From contig NC_083604.1 in the NCBI RefSeq assembly GCF_029168945.1, forward strand, positions 66,914,211-66,978,210: a DNA stretch of 64,000 nt. Reading direction: 5' to 3'. Below are positions 26,040 to 37,970 of this stretch, one piece after another; the stretch's first letter is position 1, and each line of letters begins with the position of its first letter. Position numbers and translations under genes: made by a program. The stretch is from Cannabis sativa (lineage: Eukaryota; Streptophyta; Magnoliopsida; Rosales; Cannabaceae). Below the pieces are notes generated by a model. The model was not told the DNA's origin and did no database searches. It was given only the letters and a program-made list of their open reading frames with translations.

Positions 26040-27145
26040 GAGCCAGAAGGAAATGAGGGTGAGATTGTTGGTGGTTACACAGACCCAGTGAGGAGAGAGA
26101 AGCGTAATTAGGGGTTTCAAGCTCATTGATATTCTGGGATTTGACCTGGAATTTCTCCTTCTGACCAGAAAATTTTGTGATTTTAAGTGTAATTACCCTG
26201 TGATATCACCGCTGTGAGTTTTCTTTCGGTGATGAGGGCCGATGCTTAGAGTTTGATCAGAAGGGTATCCCTAATTTTGGTTACTTGAGGTTGTTACCCA
26301 ATCCCATGCCCTTCCCAATTTTCTCTTTGTGGGTTTTCGATTAAGAGTATATTTCTGGATTTTGAATTTTGGAGTGCATAAGAACTAGTTGGAGTGGTCT
26401 TTGTTGGATTTTAACGACTGTTTCGAGAATTTGATCCAAGAAAAAAGGACTGTTTACAGAAGAAATTTAAGAAAAGGGACAAAAAAAAGTTGTTCTTTTG
26501 TTTTTTCTTTGTTTGGTTTGTCATTATTGAGTTTCGTTGATCATTTTAAGTACGCTTCGGTACTTTTGAGTCCTTTTCCATGTGAATCTGAACGGAAGAA
26601 AATTATGAAAGTAATCGAGTAGAATTCTTTTGTATTTCAGTTTTGTTATTGTTGATTGTTCTGTTGTTTTCTTAAAGTTGATTTCTTTGTTCGTTGATCT
26701 TTGATCTTAAAGGGTTCCTTTAAAGGGACTTTTTTTGGCTTTACATAATTGAGATGGCCATGAGAGATCTCAAGTAAATTTTGTGTACTAATTTCCTCTA
26801 TCTTGATTATGACCTATAGCTTTAATGATTTGTTTGTGGATATGTGAAAGAAAGAAACAGCAGTAATCTTTTAGACCAAATTAGCTTAACTCCGCAATTT
26901 AACACTTCTGGGATTTTCTTTGATATCTTTAAGTTTAAGGGTGTGTTAGATTGAACACAATTGCATCTTTTCCCTATTTGATATTTTCTACAAAATCAAG
27001 TGATCGTTTCCTTATATAGTGGTCCACTGCAATTGGCAGGGCCACATCGAACTCAATTGCCCCAAATCTCTCTGGCTTTCAACTCTTTCCCACGATTCTT
27101 TGGTTCAACATTTTAAAGCTTTATCAACAATCCCAGATTCAGAAA

Positions 27146-28400
27146 ATGGCAGTCTCTTTCACCCGTTTTTCATGGTGGTGTTTGAGGGGTAAAGATAAGA
27201 AAGAGCCTACCCCTAATGGGACTTCCCTAAATTCTTCATTTGAATTGGGGTTTGGTCCGAGGGAACCCGAAACAGTCCAGTACCCTTCTGTTAGGGGAAA
27301 AAAGGTAGCTTCTTCTAATGGAAAGGTGAAACCAAAGTGGCTGAGTAGGGAAGAGAGGAGTGTGGAGAGGGAGTGCGATTTTGTGATGGTACCATCAGAC
27401 GGTGATTCTTTGTCAGGGCTGGAATCCGATGGATCTGACTTGTCTATTGGCTGGATGGAACCTCATGGCCCTGGTTTTCAGAGTGAAGAAGAGGATGAGT
27501 CTGATAATGGTTTTGCAGTACTTGTTCCTTGCTACAATCCTGGCTACAGAGAGCTTGTGGAGGATTCAGACAATGCGTTTTTGAGTGCCATCAAGAACCT
27601 TCCAATTGAGTTCTCTCCTGGTAAGAGAGAATTCTTTTGAAAGTCTTTCATCTTCTTTACAAAGTTGCACTCTATTACCTTTTTTTTTTTTTTTTGTTTT
27701 ACAATGCTTTCTGTAGCATTTAGATTTTGTGGGTCTATTTGCTTCATCAATTGTTCTGAATTGTTCTTATGTGCATTTTATGCTGCCTAACTAAAAAGGC
27801 AACAAGTTTCATTTTGGGATAATTCAGTTGGACGTTTCTTTTCTTTACTAAGATAAGAGCTTCTATTTCAGTCTTCATTATTAATTGCTGTTACTGTATG
27901 TACCCAATAAATGTTTATGATTTATTTGACCATATTATGTTGATTGTTTGGGATCGGATTTTGGTGTTGTGTTCAACATGCGTGTATGTAGCTTATGGCT
28001 AACTAATTAGCGTTTTGTTATAAACCTTGGACATTTCTTTCTGGCTTCCAAATCTATGAAAAGCATGAACACAGGAAAGTAGAACTAGAAATGCATTGTG
28101 AATAGTGACAATACCGACCTAAGCTACTGCTTCCTTTAAAACATGCCACTCTGTTACTCTTCTACATTTGTTTTCTTGAATCTCAAGTGAATTGCATAGA
28201 CTAGGTGCATCTAGCCTAGATGTTTGGGTAACTGATTCCCCATACAGGATCTAAATTACAATATGATGAGAGTTGTTTTCCCTTTTAAGATTGGAGTTTT
28301 CAATGACAAGAGATTTATGTATATTTTGGCTGAATGTGCAGATTGCAAGAACTACTACATGGAACAAGTCCTCTCTTCCCTTCAGACCTTTGGTGCTTAG
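27146..28400 (+). CDS. Unrecognised small acidic plant protein, 177 aa, two coding exons
   Basis: The coding exons are 27146-27620 and 28342-28400, joined across an intron (27621-28341) with a GTAAGA donor and a GTGCAG acceptor. Splicing splits an Asp codon, and together they give 178 codons including TAG. The protein begins MAVSFTRFSWWCLRGKDKKE, has a basic Ser/Lys/Arg segment (about residues 50-75), then an acidic Ser/Asp/Glu-rich stretch with SDGDSLSGLESDGSD and QSEEEDESDNG, and a hydrophobic/aromatic motif (FAVLVPCYNPGYRELVE, about 124-140). It ends DCKNYYMEQVLSSLQTFGA. There is no signal peptide or membrane segment. The well-formed intron, promoter motifs and poly(A) signal argue for a real gene. 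I recall the overall pattern from uncharacterised plant proteins but cannot assign a family or function. The reading frame alone would wrongly run into the intron to 27640. Confidence 0.82.
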
Positions 28401-28767
28401 AAGGAGCTGATCTTTCTTATTATGGCCCTTTTTAAGAGATCTTTTAGTTTACTAGTACTAGTAAAAGTAAATAAATAGAGAGACCATTTTAGAATAAGGT
28501 GGTGTTCGCTCAAGCTGCAGTTAACTCGAGCCGAATTGCTGGGAAAGTACAACTTTCAGATTTGGTGATAATTTTTAATCCAGTGGAGATGATCTTTGTT
28601 TTTGCTACTATCGTCCTACTCTTAAGATTGATTTTCAGTTCATGATAAATTCTAATGGTCCTCTTTATGCTCAGAGTATTGTGAAATATAATGGATTCTT
28701 TGTTTGTAAATACAACCTTCTGTGAATATTTTGATCATGCTTATGCTTTTTGCTTCCTGCTGCTGTA

Positions 28768-28773
28768 AATAAA
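28768..28773 (+). terminator. Candidate poly(A) signal AATAAA
   Basis: AATAAA stands about 370 bp after the stop codon at 28400, a normal plant 3' UTR length. The region before it (28401-28767) is T-rich, as plant 3' UTRs are. Confidence 0.5.
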
Positions 28774-29829
28774 CTCAACTTTTGGAAAGTTAATCAAGGG
28801 CCATTCTGTTTCTTGAATTTATATTTTGTTTTAATAGAGTTTGCTCATCTTATTGCTGAGATGGTATATATTTTGATCATGTTTATGTTATTATACTTAT
28901 CTTTGGTGTATGGAGTTGAATGAGGGCTAACTAGATTACTTGAAACATGGTTGAGAATTTTCACCTAATATTGTTTCAGTCTCATCCTATGAAGATTTAC
29001 ATATCTGCGTTGTGAACATTGACAAAAATATCCAACTAAAGTCAAATTTTTGTTTATTGTTTATTGTTTTTTTTTTGTTTTTATCAGTAGAGATCTCAAA
29101 ACCAGTGTCTACAGTTCTTGAACAGGGTGAACTGTCACAAAAGTAAGAGTCTGTTTATCCATGTATACAATATAAATACCTTGACAAACAGCTTGATCAA
29201 ACGGCCAATTATCTTCTTTGTGAACAGTGAGAATTATGTGTAGCCTAACATAGGGAGGTCCATAACAAAGATTCCATTAATGTCAATTTTGTTTAGTGAG
29301 CCTGGAAGTGGACCATTGAATAGCTGAGATGGTATCAATGCTTGCAGTGATGGGGATGTTTCTTGCTTTTATTTTTATAATTGAGATAAATATTTCTCAG
29401 TATGATGGGGAATGATTTGATGAAGTGTTGGAAAATGGAAAAGGAAGAAGTTGGGAAATGCTCATTGGGATCTTCGGTTCCCTATACTCATCACTATCCA
29501 AATCATTATGTTTTTGGATACATATTTTTGGACACTACCCTACCAACATGTTTAATTTTTTTTTTTTTTTATTTTTGGCTTTTTCATTTTTTACATTTCA
29601 AAATAGTTTTTTTTTTTTTAACATTTTTACGGAATTTTACATATAAATCCCTCTTACAACAAAAAATTATAACAAAAAGTTGTATAGAAACCCCTATTGC
29701 AACTAGCGCTGCAACCACTTTAGAAATCCAAACAATAAATTTGAAAAAAGTTAAAAAAATTGTATACGAGGTAATTTTTATTTTGGTTGAGATGCAAAAT
29801 GACTCTAAATTTGAAAATTAAGTTAACAA
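28774..29829. other. Intergenic DNA, nothing recognised
   Basis: This is T-rich DNA. It contains T tracts at about 29552-29566 and 29608-29621. The open frames at 29402-29821 read these low-complexity tracts and are not taken as genes. Confidence 0.5.
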
Positions 29830-30744
29830 ATGTCTCCTTTTAAAAAAAATTAAGAAAATGACTAAATATAATAAATTAGCTAATAAAAATTATAAAATAT
29901 ATTTATAACATATATATTTTTTAAAATATATATAATAATAAAATTAAGTTAACAAAAATAAATAAATATATTAGATCATTAAATATATACATCGGTATTT
30001 AATATACCGTATTACTGAAAATTAATATACCGTAGTAATAAAATTATATACCACAAATAAATTATAGCAATATTAAATTAATACTCAAAAAATATATATA
30101 TCATGCTAACAAAATTATATATACCACTATTTTTTTTTTTGACACAAATTATATATACCACTATTAAAATATGTATACATACCAAAAAATTTATATATAA
30201 TAAAATAGATTCTAAATATCAGCTTAAATAAATGATATACTATAGACAACAAAAATTATATACCATACAAGAAAATGTATATACCTATAATAAAAAATAA
30301 AAAATATAATATTATTAAAAAAATTGTATATATCATATTAACAAAATTATGTATCACTTTTATGTATAATAAAATAAAAACTAAACATGCATTATCTAAA
30401 ATAAAATAATATACTATACAATAAAATTTATATACCATATAACAAAAAATATATACCTTACAATAGAAATATATATAATAATAACAACAAATAAAAATTA
30501 AAATATATAATATACTAATAAAATTATATATATATCATGTCAACAAAAGTACAATAGAAAATAGAACTTAAATATTATTTAAAAAATGATATACCGTATA
30601 ACAAAAAATGCATATACCATTCACTGGAATATATATACTAAAAAAATTAATAAAAATATATATTACTAATATATATATTTATACTATACTAACTAAATTA
30701 AATACCACAATTAAAATATATATATCATGACAACAAAATTATAT
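29830..30744. repeat. AT-rich degenerate TATATACCA repeat block (left part)
   Basis: This is a roughly 85-90% A+T block in which phrases such as AAAATTATATACCA, TATATACCATACAACAAAA and AATATATATATCATG recur irregularly. The same texture resumes at 43421-43625 and 50547-50620, so the two large retrotransposons split one original AT-rich block of about 1.2 kb. No gene is present. Confidence 0.6.
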
Positions 30745-30749
30745 ACTAC
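30745..30749. repeat. Target site duplication of Tat element, left (ACTAC)
   Basis: It matches ACTAC at 43416-43420. Confidence 0.88.
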
Positions 30750-31529
30750 TATTGCCCTTGATTTTGCCCAATGTACGTGGACCAACCAGATAAGGACACG
30801 TGGATCAAGCAATTTACAATATTTGCTAAGTCTTTATGCCATAAGGTAGCGTCCAGGACGTAGCCCCCGGAGAAGGCACATGGAACTCCATATGCTCCCG
30901 GAAGCTCGAATAACGCTAAGGCATCTCCGCGAGGTGTCAGGTTTCTCTTGAGCAATCAAGTCGCATTAAATGCCGCATGGGAGGAAGCGTGTTGGGACTG
31001 CTACACGCAATAAAGTCTGACGGCACAACCTCCAACCAGCAGCTGCACAGTAATGATCATTTAAGTCTAGCGACGACTACACTGTGAAGAGTCACATCAG
31101 TCAAAAGACAATCAGGTCATTCCACATAAAAACCCTACAGCACCTAGGGATTTGACCATGCATTACCCATGGTGTATTCATTGGGAATGGCCAACTTTAT
31201 GGATACTTGCAGATACACTTGTAAGGACAATTCTGGGGATCACCCCACCAAAAACACTATAAATACCCCCTCAAAGCTCATTAAATGGGATCGAGAATCT
31301 TGGGCTGCATATGAGCAAGTAGAGTAAATACTCACCAAGAACATTCTCTGTATTTATAAGAGTGAAACACTCCCCAAATACATTCTCTGTATTAAAGACA
31401 TCCATAAATAACAAAGACTCGTGAACTAAGGCTCATTAACGCCCCAGCCACGTAAAAATCCTTCTCTCAATTTCTTACAGCTCAGTAAATTTATAATATT
31501 TTATTAGTTGCCGAAAACCTCGGTCAACA
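30750..31529 (+). repeat. 5' LTR of Tat element (780 bp)
   Basis: It ends GCCGAAAACCTCGGTCAACA. A TATA box (TATAAATA, 31258-31265) marks the U3 promoter, so transcription should start near 31290. It is the same length as 42636-43415. Confidence 0.92.
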
Positions 31530-31532
31530 TTT

Positions 31533-31551
31533 TGGTGCTTTCATTGAGAGC
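31533..31551 (+). promoter_or_regulatory. Primer binding site of Tat element
   Basis: TGGTGCTTTCATTGAGAGC begins three bases after the LTR. TGG is the complement of the tRNA CCA end. The donor tRNA was not identified. Confidence 0.75.
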
Positions 31552-31591
31552 TGAAGAAAACTACTGTAAACGAACACTTGACTTCACAAAC

Positions 31592-34232
31592 ATGGTGGAG
31601 ACTAGAAGTACTCGTCAGCCTCGCCCTCTAGAAGATGCTCAAGACCTGAATGAGGAAGATGTAGCCTCAAGAGCAGCTGAGGGTTCCGAGGAAGAAGAAG
31701 GAATTCCAGATGATGACTACGAGGAAAACCTCGATGAGTATGCCTACGACGAAGGTAGTTACTCGGAATTGGTGCTTCTCAGACAAAAAGCTATCGATCA
31801 CGAAGCCGAGATCGAAGCTCAGAAAGCACAAAACCAGAAAATGCAAGAAGTGATGCTGGCCATGCAAAAAGCCATGGAGGCGGCTGGCATTCACGTGCAC
31901 CCCAAGGCAATGACTGCTGGACTTGGCAAGGAACCAGAGACGTCCTCGCCTAGTTCCCAACAACAGAAATCTAGGGAGCCTAGCCCTATAAGGTACCCTG
32001 CTGAAGGGAACCAAACAAAAAACCCTACCTCTACCCCAGGGCGAAAGAAAAAGGCGCAGGATCCGCGAAAGGTCCGCTCAGAATCCCCTAAAGAGAAAGG
32101 TCCGCAGAGGGGCAAGCCTCAAAAAGGGAGCTTTGGCCCTCAGGATCGAGAGGACCAAAAAAGCGTTTCCGTGCACCAAGAGCCCGGGGGTAGAGGAAGA
32201 AGAGGACAGAGGTGTCCTCCCGTTGATCTGAGAAATCAAATCAATGGGAACCAAGGTGATCTCCGAGATCACCTTGACCAAAAAAGATACGGACCCGCGG
32301 TCTCCACGGGTACGTTAAATGAAGGAATTATGGCGGAACTCGCCATACTTCGAAAAGACATTGCCCGAGTCTCGCGGAGACAGAAAGGAGACAACTCCGA
32401 CTCAGACAGCGAGGACCGGGAGCCATGTGCTAAGCACATCCTAGAGGCGGAACTCCCTAAGAACTTCAAGATGCCCGAAATGGCAGCTTACACCGGGAAC
32501 TCCGATCCTAGCGACCACTTGTCACGGTTCAACCGCGTCATGACGGTCATGAGAGTCAGCAATGATGCCAAATGTCTGTGCTTCCCGCTTACTCTAAGTG
32601 GGTCCGCGGAGGTTCAAAAAACTGGAACCGGGATTCGTGGACTGTTGGAACAAGCTACAGACCAACTTTCGGAGACAGTTTGTCGCCGCAAGAAAGGTCA
32701 ACCTGGAGGTCAGTGCCTTGACTAATATCAAGCAACTGCCCACCGAGACCTTGAAGAATTATATAAAGAGGTTCCGAGAGGAAGCCTCGAAAACCAAGAA
32801 AGTTGACGACGGACAACAGCTTGCGCTTCTCCAAGCAGGCATCCGCACTGGGACTCCTTTCTGGAATGAACTACAGCAAGAAGGAGCTGCTAGCCTTCAG
32901 GACTTCCAGAAGAGAGTCCAAAAATATATCAACCTCGAAGAAGCCCAAATCGTGGCTTACGAAGGATACTATCCCACCGGGATAGCAGGGTATACGCCCG
33001 GAGTATCGCCCTCGGGTATTACCCCGACCGCAACTCCGCAAACAAGTGGCATACAATTCTCTGCTACCCCCGGATATAGTCAGGGCCAGGCCTTGGCACC
33101 AGCATCATCCCATTTCGGCAACCCGTCCGGAATAAATGGACAAACTCCTTCGCACTCTGCTCCAGCTGCTAGCCTAGCAGGCCCTTCCCAGGGCTCGAGG
33201 AGTAAAAGGTCCTCCAAGGGTAGCACCCGCATGGGGGAGAAGCGCCAGAAAAGGGGGTACACCCCCCAGTACACTCAATACACGGAGTTGTCGGACTCCC
33301 AAGAGCGTGTGTACTTTGCTACTAGGCAAAATACACACTACCGGAGGCCACAACCATTGTACAAGGATAGCTCCCGGAGAGATCCGAGCAAAAGATGCGA
33401 GTACCACAACGACATCGGTCATAGCACCAATGAATGCAAGAATCTCAAGGACGAGATTGAAAACCTAATCCGGTTAGGCCACCTCTACGAGTGGATCAAA
33501 AATAGGTTGCCCCACCTTAACCCCGGCCAGGCGACTGTGGGTGTGCCTCAGGGAACACCGGGGAGTACGGCAGGAGCATTAGCTCCAGCTGCTCCCACGG
33601 GCGACGCCCAGCACATCCCCGGTCTGCCGCCCAGGCCTAATGGGAGGGTAGCCATGATCTCCGGAGGTCCCCATATCGGAGGAACTACTCGCAAGGAGCT
33701 TAAACGATACGTAGGGGCCGTGAAACACAATGAGGTTTGGGAGGTTACTCAACTCCCAGCTCAAAGGCCCCGGCTGATGGACCAACCCATCACGTTCACG
33801 GAAGAAGACGCCAAGATAATGCGCTTCCCTCATCATGACCCATTGGTCATAGAGACCCCCATCGCGAATAAAGTGGTGGCCAGAGTCTTAATTGACAATG
33901 GAAGTTCCGTGAACCTACTCTTCAAGGAAGCCTTCACCGCAATAGGCTTGACGGACCGAGACCTCTCGCCCAGTGGGTCCCAACTCACAGGGTTTAATGG
34001 GACGACACTTATCCCAATGGGAAAAGTAAGGCTCCCAGTCACCTTGTGCCCGGACACCCCAGAGAGCACATTCAAATACTGCACCTTCATGGTGGTAGAC
34101 TGTCCGACCGCTTATAACGCGATCCTCGGCCGACCGGCCTTGGTAAATTTTGGCGCAGTCACATCGATTCGGCACCTGTGCCTGAAGTTCCCTACCCGGG
34201 AAGCCGGGATCGGAACGGTGAGGGGAAACTAG
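31592..34232 (+). pseudogene. Tat gag and protease, frameshifted
   Basis: Gag begins at the ATG at 31592 (MVETRSTRQP). It has an acidic N-terminus with a coiled-coil stretch (LRQKAIDHEAEIEAQKAQNQ), then a basic, Pro/Arg-rich section. A frameshift near 32610-32620 moves the reading frame to the one open from 32598 to 34232. After it come the retrotransposon gag domain (WNKLQTNFRRQF...NYIKRFREEA), a Pro/Gly/Thr-rich region, and a zinc-knuckle-like CEYH..IGHSTNEC motif at about 33398-33440. The aspartic protease follows, with VLIDNGSSVNLL at about 33885-33920. A TAG at 34230 ends this part in what should be one continuous frame with RT. Product: virus-like particle protein and maturation protease of the element. 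The open frames on the opposite strand here are shadows. Confidence 0.87.
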
Positions 34233-37200
34233 GGGGAAGCAAGACAATGTTACAATGTCGCAACCCACCTGCCCGTACTAATGGTCCGGGAATCAGTTGA
34301 GCCAGAAGTGGCTGAAGAAGATGAGTTAGACCCCCGTGTAGGGTCCGAAAGAATTGTGGAACCGATGGAAGATGTCGAGGAATTATCAGTGTGCGACCTC
34401 GACTCCACCAAAGTACTCCGGCAGGGGAAGAACCTAGATCCGGAGGAAAAAGAAAAAATAATAAAAACACTGAAGGGCGCCATCGACATCTTTGCATGGC
34501 CCCAAGAAGACATGACTGGGATAAGCCCTCATGTCATCACCCACGTACTCAACGTCAATCCGGACATGCCTCCCGTCCAGCAAAAGCGACGCCCGCTCGA
34601 CTCGGTGAAAGCCGAGGCTCTGGAGAAAGAGGTGGACAAACTTTTGACTAACGACATGATCCGCGACGTATACTATCCAGAGTGGCTAGCCAATCCGGTC
34701 CTGGTGCCCAAGCCGAACGGAACTTGGCGAGTTTGTATAGATTTCACTGATCTAAACAAAGCTTGTCCGAAGGACTGCTTCCCGCTGCCCAGGATCGACC
34801 AGATGGTAGACGCCACTTCTGGATTCAAACTATTATCCTTCATGGACGCCTATGCTGGGTACAATCAAATAAAGATGCATACGGCAGACCAGGAGTGCAC
34901 TAGCTTCAGGACCGATAAGGGGGTATACTGTTACCTAGTCCTGCCCTTCGGACTGAAAAACGCCGGAGCAACCTACCAGAGAATGGTCAACCAGATGTTC
35001 AAAGGCCTCCTGGGGCGAAATATGGAGGTTTATGTAGATGACATGCTCGTCAAGTCCAAAGCATGCAACAGCCATGCAAGCGACTTAGAGGAATGCTTCG
35101 AAGTGGTCCGAAGATACGGCATGAAGCTCAACCCAAAGAAATGCACCTTTGGGGTCAAGTCAGGAAAGTTTCTGGGCTTCATCGTCAGTCAAAGGGGGAT
35201 TGAGGCAAATCCGGAAAAAATCCAGGCTCTCCTGAGCATGCCATCCCCCAAAAAACATAAAGATGTGTAGAGCCTGACCGGAAAGGTAGCTGCCCTAAGC
35301 CGCTTCATCTCACGGTCCACGGACAAGTGCATACCCTTCTTCAACATATTGAAGAAGTGTTAAAAGTTTGAATGGTTGGACGAGTGCGAGGAGGCATTCA
35401 AAAAACTAAAAGAGCACATGGCCAAGCCTTCTATCCTATCAAAACCCGTTCTCAGAGAAGACCTATTTCTATATTTGGCTGTCTCTGAACACGCGATCAG
35501 TGCTGCCCTAGTCCGGGAAGAAGAGAAAACTCAGCATCCTGTGTACTATGTCAGTAAGCGCATGATAGGAGCCGAGGCAAGGTACCCAATCATTGAAAAG
35601 CTGATTTTTTGCCTCCTGATGGCATTAAGGAAATTGAGGTCATACTTCCAAGCACATCCGATCAAGATACTGACCAACCACCTGCTCCGGCAAGTCCTCT
35701 AAAAACCTGAAGCATCCGGAAGGCTCCTCAAGTGGGCAATGGAGCTAAGTCAATTTGACTTGCACTACATACCCCGAGTTTCTATAAAAGGCCAAGCCTT
35801 GGCGGACTTCATTACTGAATGCAACGAAGCCGAGGCTACCGCGAATATGCCGGTACCGCCAATCCCCACATGGAGAGTATTCGTAGACGGAGCCTCCAAT
35901 GAAAATGGTTCCGGAGCCGGAGTGGCGATGATATCACCAACCGGACTACGACTCCAGGCGGCCCTACGGTTCGACTTCGCAGCTTCAAACAATGAGGCCG
36001 AATATGAAGCCCTAATAGCAGGACTGAAATTAGCAAAAGCCGTAGGAGCCAAAAGAGTGGAAGTCTATAGTGATTCCCAACTGGTCGTAAACCAGATATC
36101 CAGAGAATACCAAACACGAGGCGAGCGAATGGCCGCGTACGTAACAATAGTCCGGGAGCTACTCCACGAGGTCACGGACTACAAAATTGAAAGAATCCCT
36201 CGGGAAAGGAACGCTCACGCGGACTATCTGGCTAAGTTAGCCTCAGATAGCGAAATCGAAGAGTTGGGGGTAGTACCAGTGGAACGCTTGGCAGAGCCAA
36301 GCATCAAAATAGAAGAGACCACGATAACGGTTGGGCAAGAACCCAGCTGGATGGTCCCCATCATAAAATACATAACAAAAGGTGAGTTGCCCCAAGAAAG
36401 GGCAGAGTCTTGGAAGATTCAGTATCAGGCTCATCGTTATGTAATGATGGATCAAATTCTCTACCGAAGAGGACTCAGCATGCCTTATTTAAGGTGTGTA
36501 TCGGACCCTGAAGCTAGACAAATCATGCTAGAGGTCCACGAAGGGTTCTGTGGAGATCATACGGGAGGACCCAGTCTCTCAAAGAAAATATTGAGACAGG
36601 GGTACTTCTGGCCAACAATGAAAAAAGATTTCATAGACTACGTCCAAAAGTGTGATTCGTGTCAAAGGTTCGCGAACATACCGAGAGCTCCTCCAAATGA
36701 AATCACCCTGATGACTAGTCCCTGGCCCTTCGCGGTATGGGGAATAGATCTTATTGGGTCCCTGCCAATAGGAAAAGGAGGAGTAAAGTATGCAATAGTA
36801 GCAGTAGACTACTTCACCAAATGGACGGAGGCTGAGCCCATGAAGACCATAACTGCTAAAAAAGTACTAGACTTTGTTATCAAAAACATAGTGTGTCGAT
36901 ATGGCTTGCCTCACAAAATAGTCTCTGACAATGGAAAGCAATTCGATTGCGAGGAATTTACTGACTTCTGCGACCAACACGGAGTAGTGAAAAGCTTCTC
37001 CGCGGTGGCCAGACCTCAAACAAACGGTCAAGCGGAAGCAGTCAACAAAATCCTAAAGGTCACCTTGAAGAAAAAGCTGTTGGCCTGCAAAAACAACTGG
37101 CCTGAAGAGTTGCCAAGAGTGTTATGGGCCTACCGGACGACCCGTAGGACCACGATCGGTCACTCGCCTTTTTCAATGGCGTACGGTTGTGAAGCGATGG

Positions 37201-37583
37201 TCCCGGTAGAAACGTTATTCCCGTCCCACAGGAGAACGACTTGCGATCCAGCCACGAATCAGGCTTTGCTTCAAGAAGCCTTGGATCAAGTCGAAGAACC
37301 CCGGGACGAGTTTCAAATACGGATGACAGCTTATCAAAAGAAGGTGACCAAGTATTTTAACTCTAAAGTTAAAAACAGAAAATTTGCTATTGGGGATATG
37401 GTCCTAAGAAGAATCTTCCCAGCCACCCAAGAACCCGGAGTGGGGGTACTTGGGCCAAATTGGGAAGGACCATATGAAATCGAGGACGAAATCGGCTCAG
37501 GCACTTACAAGCTAAAAAGAATGGATGGAACCATTGTGCCAAGGGCCTGGAATGCCGACCACCTCAAAAAATATTACCAATAG
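34233..37583 (+). pseudogene. Tat pol: RT, RNase H, second RNase H, integrase, with in-frame stops
   Basis: The frame is the same as the protease and is interrupted by TAG at 35268, TAA at 35361 and TAA at 35700, in addition to the TAG at 34230. RT shows the DLNKACPKDCFPLPRID and YVDDMLVKS (about 35028-35055) signatures. The RT-linked RNase H lies at 35376-35700. A second RNase H starts at about 35868 (WRVFVDGASN, NNEAEYEAL, VYSDSQLV, NAHADYLAK). Integrase follows, with an H-H-C-C finger (VHEGFCGDH...CDSCQ) and a D-D-E core (WGIDLIG at about 36738, VSDNGKQF at about 36928, GQAEAVNK at about 37030). The C-terminus (WEGPYEIEDEIGSGTYKL) has no chromodomain. At least two of the stops lie where the family has Gln, consistent with C-to-T change. 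Confidence 0.92.
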
Positions 37584-37748
37584 CCAAGAATGTAACTTAG
37601 ACTTTGTTTAAAGAGTTTGTACCGTCTAAATGTATACAGCCTCCACATGTTGAATAAAACTGAGTGCCTTAGAAACAAAGTTTCTATGCCACTCAGGGGG
37701 GTACTAGGGTATACCGCACGGACAGACAGAAAACAAACTAAGTAAAAT

Positions 37749-37970
37749 ATCCTGACCCAAAGGGCAGGTCAAAAAGAGTATGCACAAAAATAACAATGCA
37801 TAAGTATAAAAATCCTGACCCAAATGGCAGGTCAAAAAGAGTATGCACAAAAATAAAAAAGCATAAGTATAAAAATCTTGATCCAAAGGACAAGTCAAAA
37901 AGAGAGATATGTGCATCAAAAAAGATCACGTATAAATATCCTAGCCCTAAAGGGCAGGTCAAAATATATA
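37749..37970 (+). repeat. 62-bp tandem repeat, about 3.6 units, downstream of pol
   Basis: Units start at about 37749, 37811, 37873 and 37938 with ATCCTGACCCAAAGGGCAGG or variants and continue with AAAAAGAGTATGCACAAAA. The first two are almost identical; the third and fourth are diverged, and the last is partial. It separates the convergent pol and antisense gene, so both transcripts should end near it. Confidence 0.85.

Noticed and set aside
29402..29821. 139-codon open frame near poly(T) tracts
   Set aside because: It is made of Phe/Ile-rich translation of T-rich simple sequence, with no splice or codon support.
33833..34497. Several minus-strand open frames opposite Tat protease
   Set aside because: They are shadows of the GC-richer gag-pol frame. 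No TATA box, splice sites or domain were found, unlike the antisense gene at 38140-42305.
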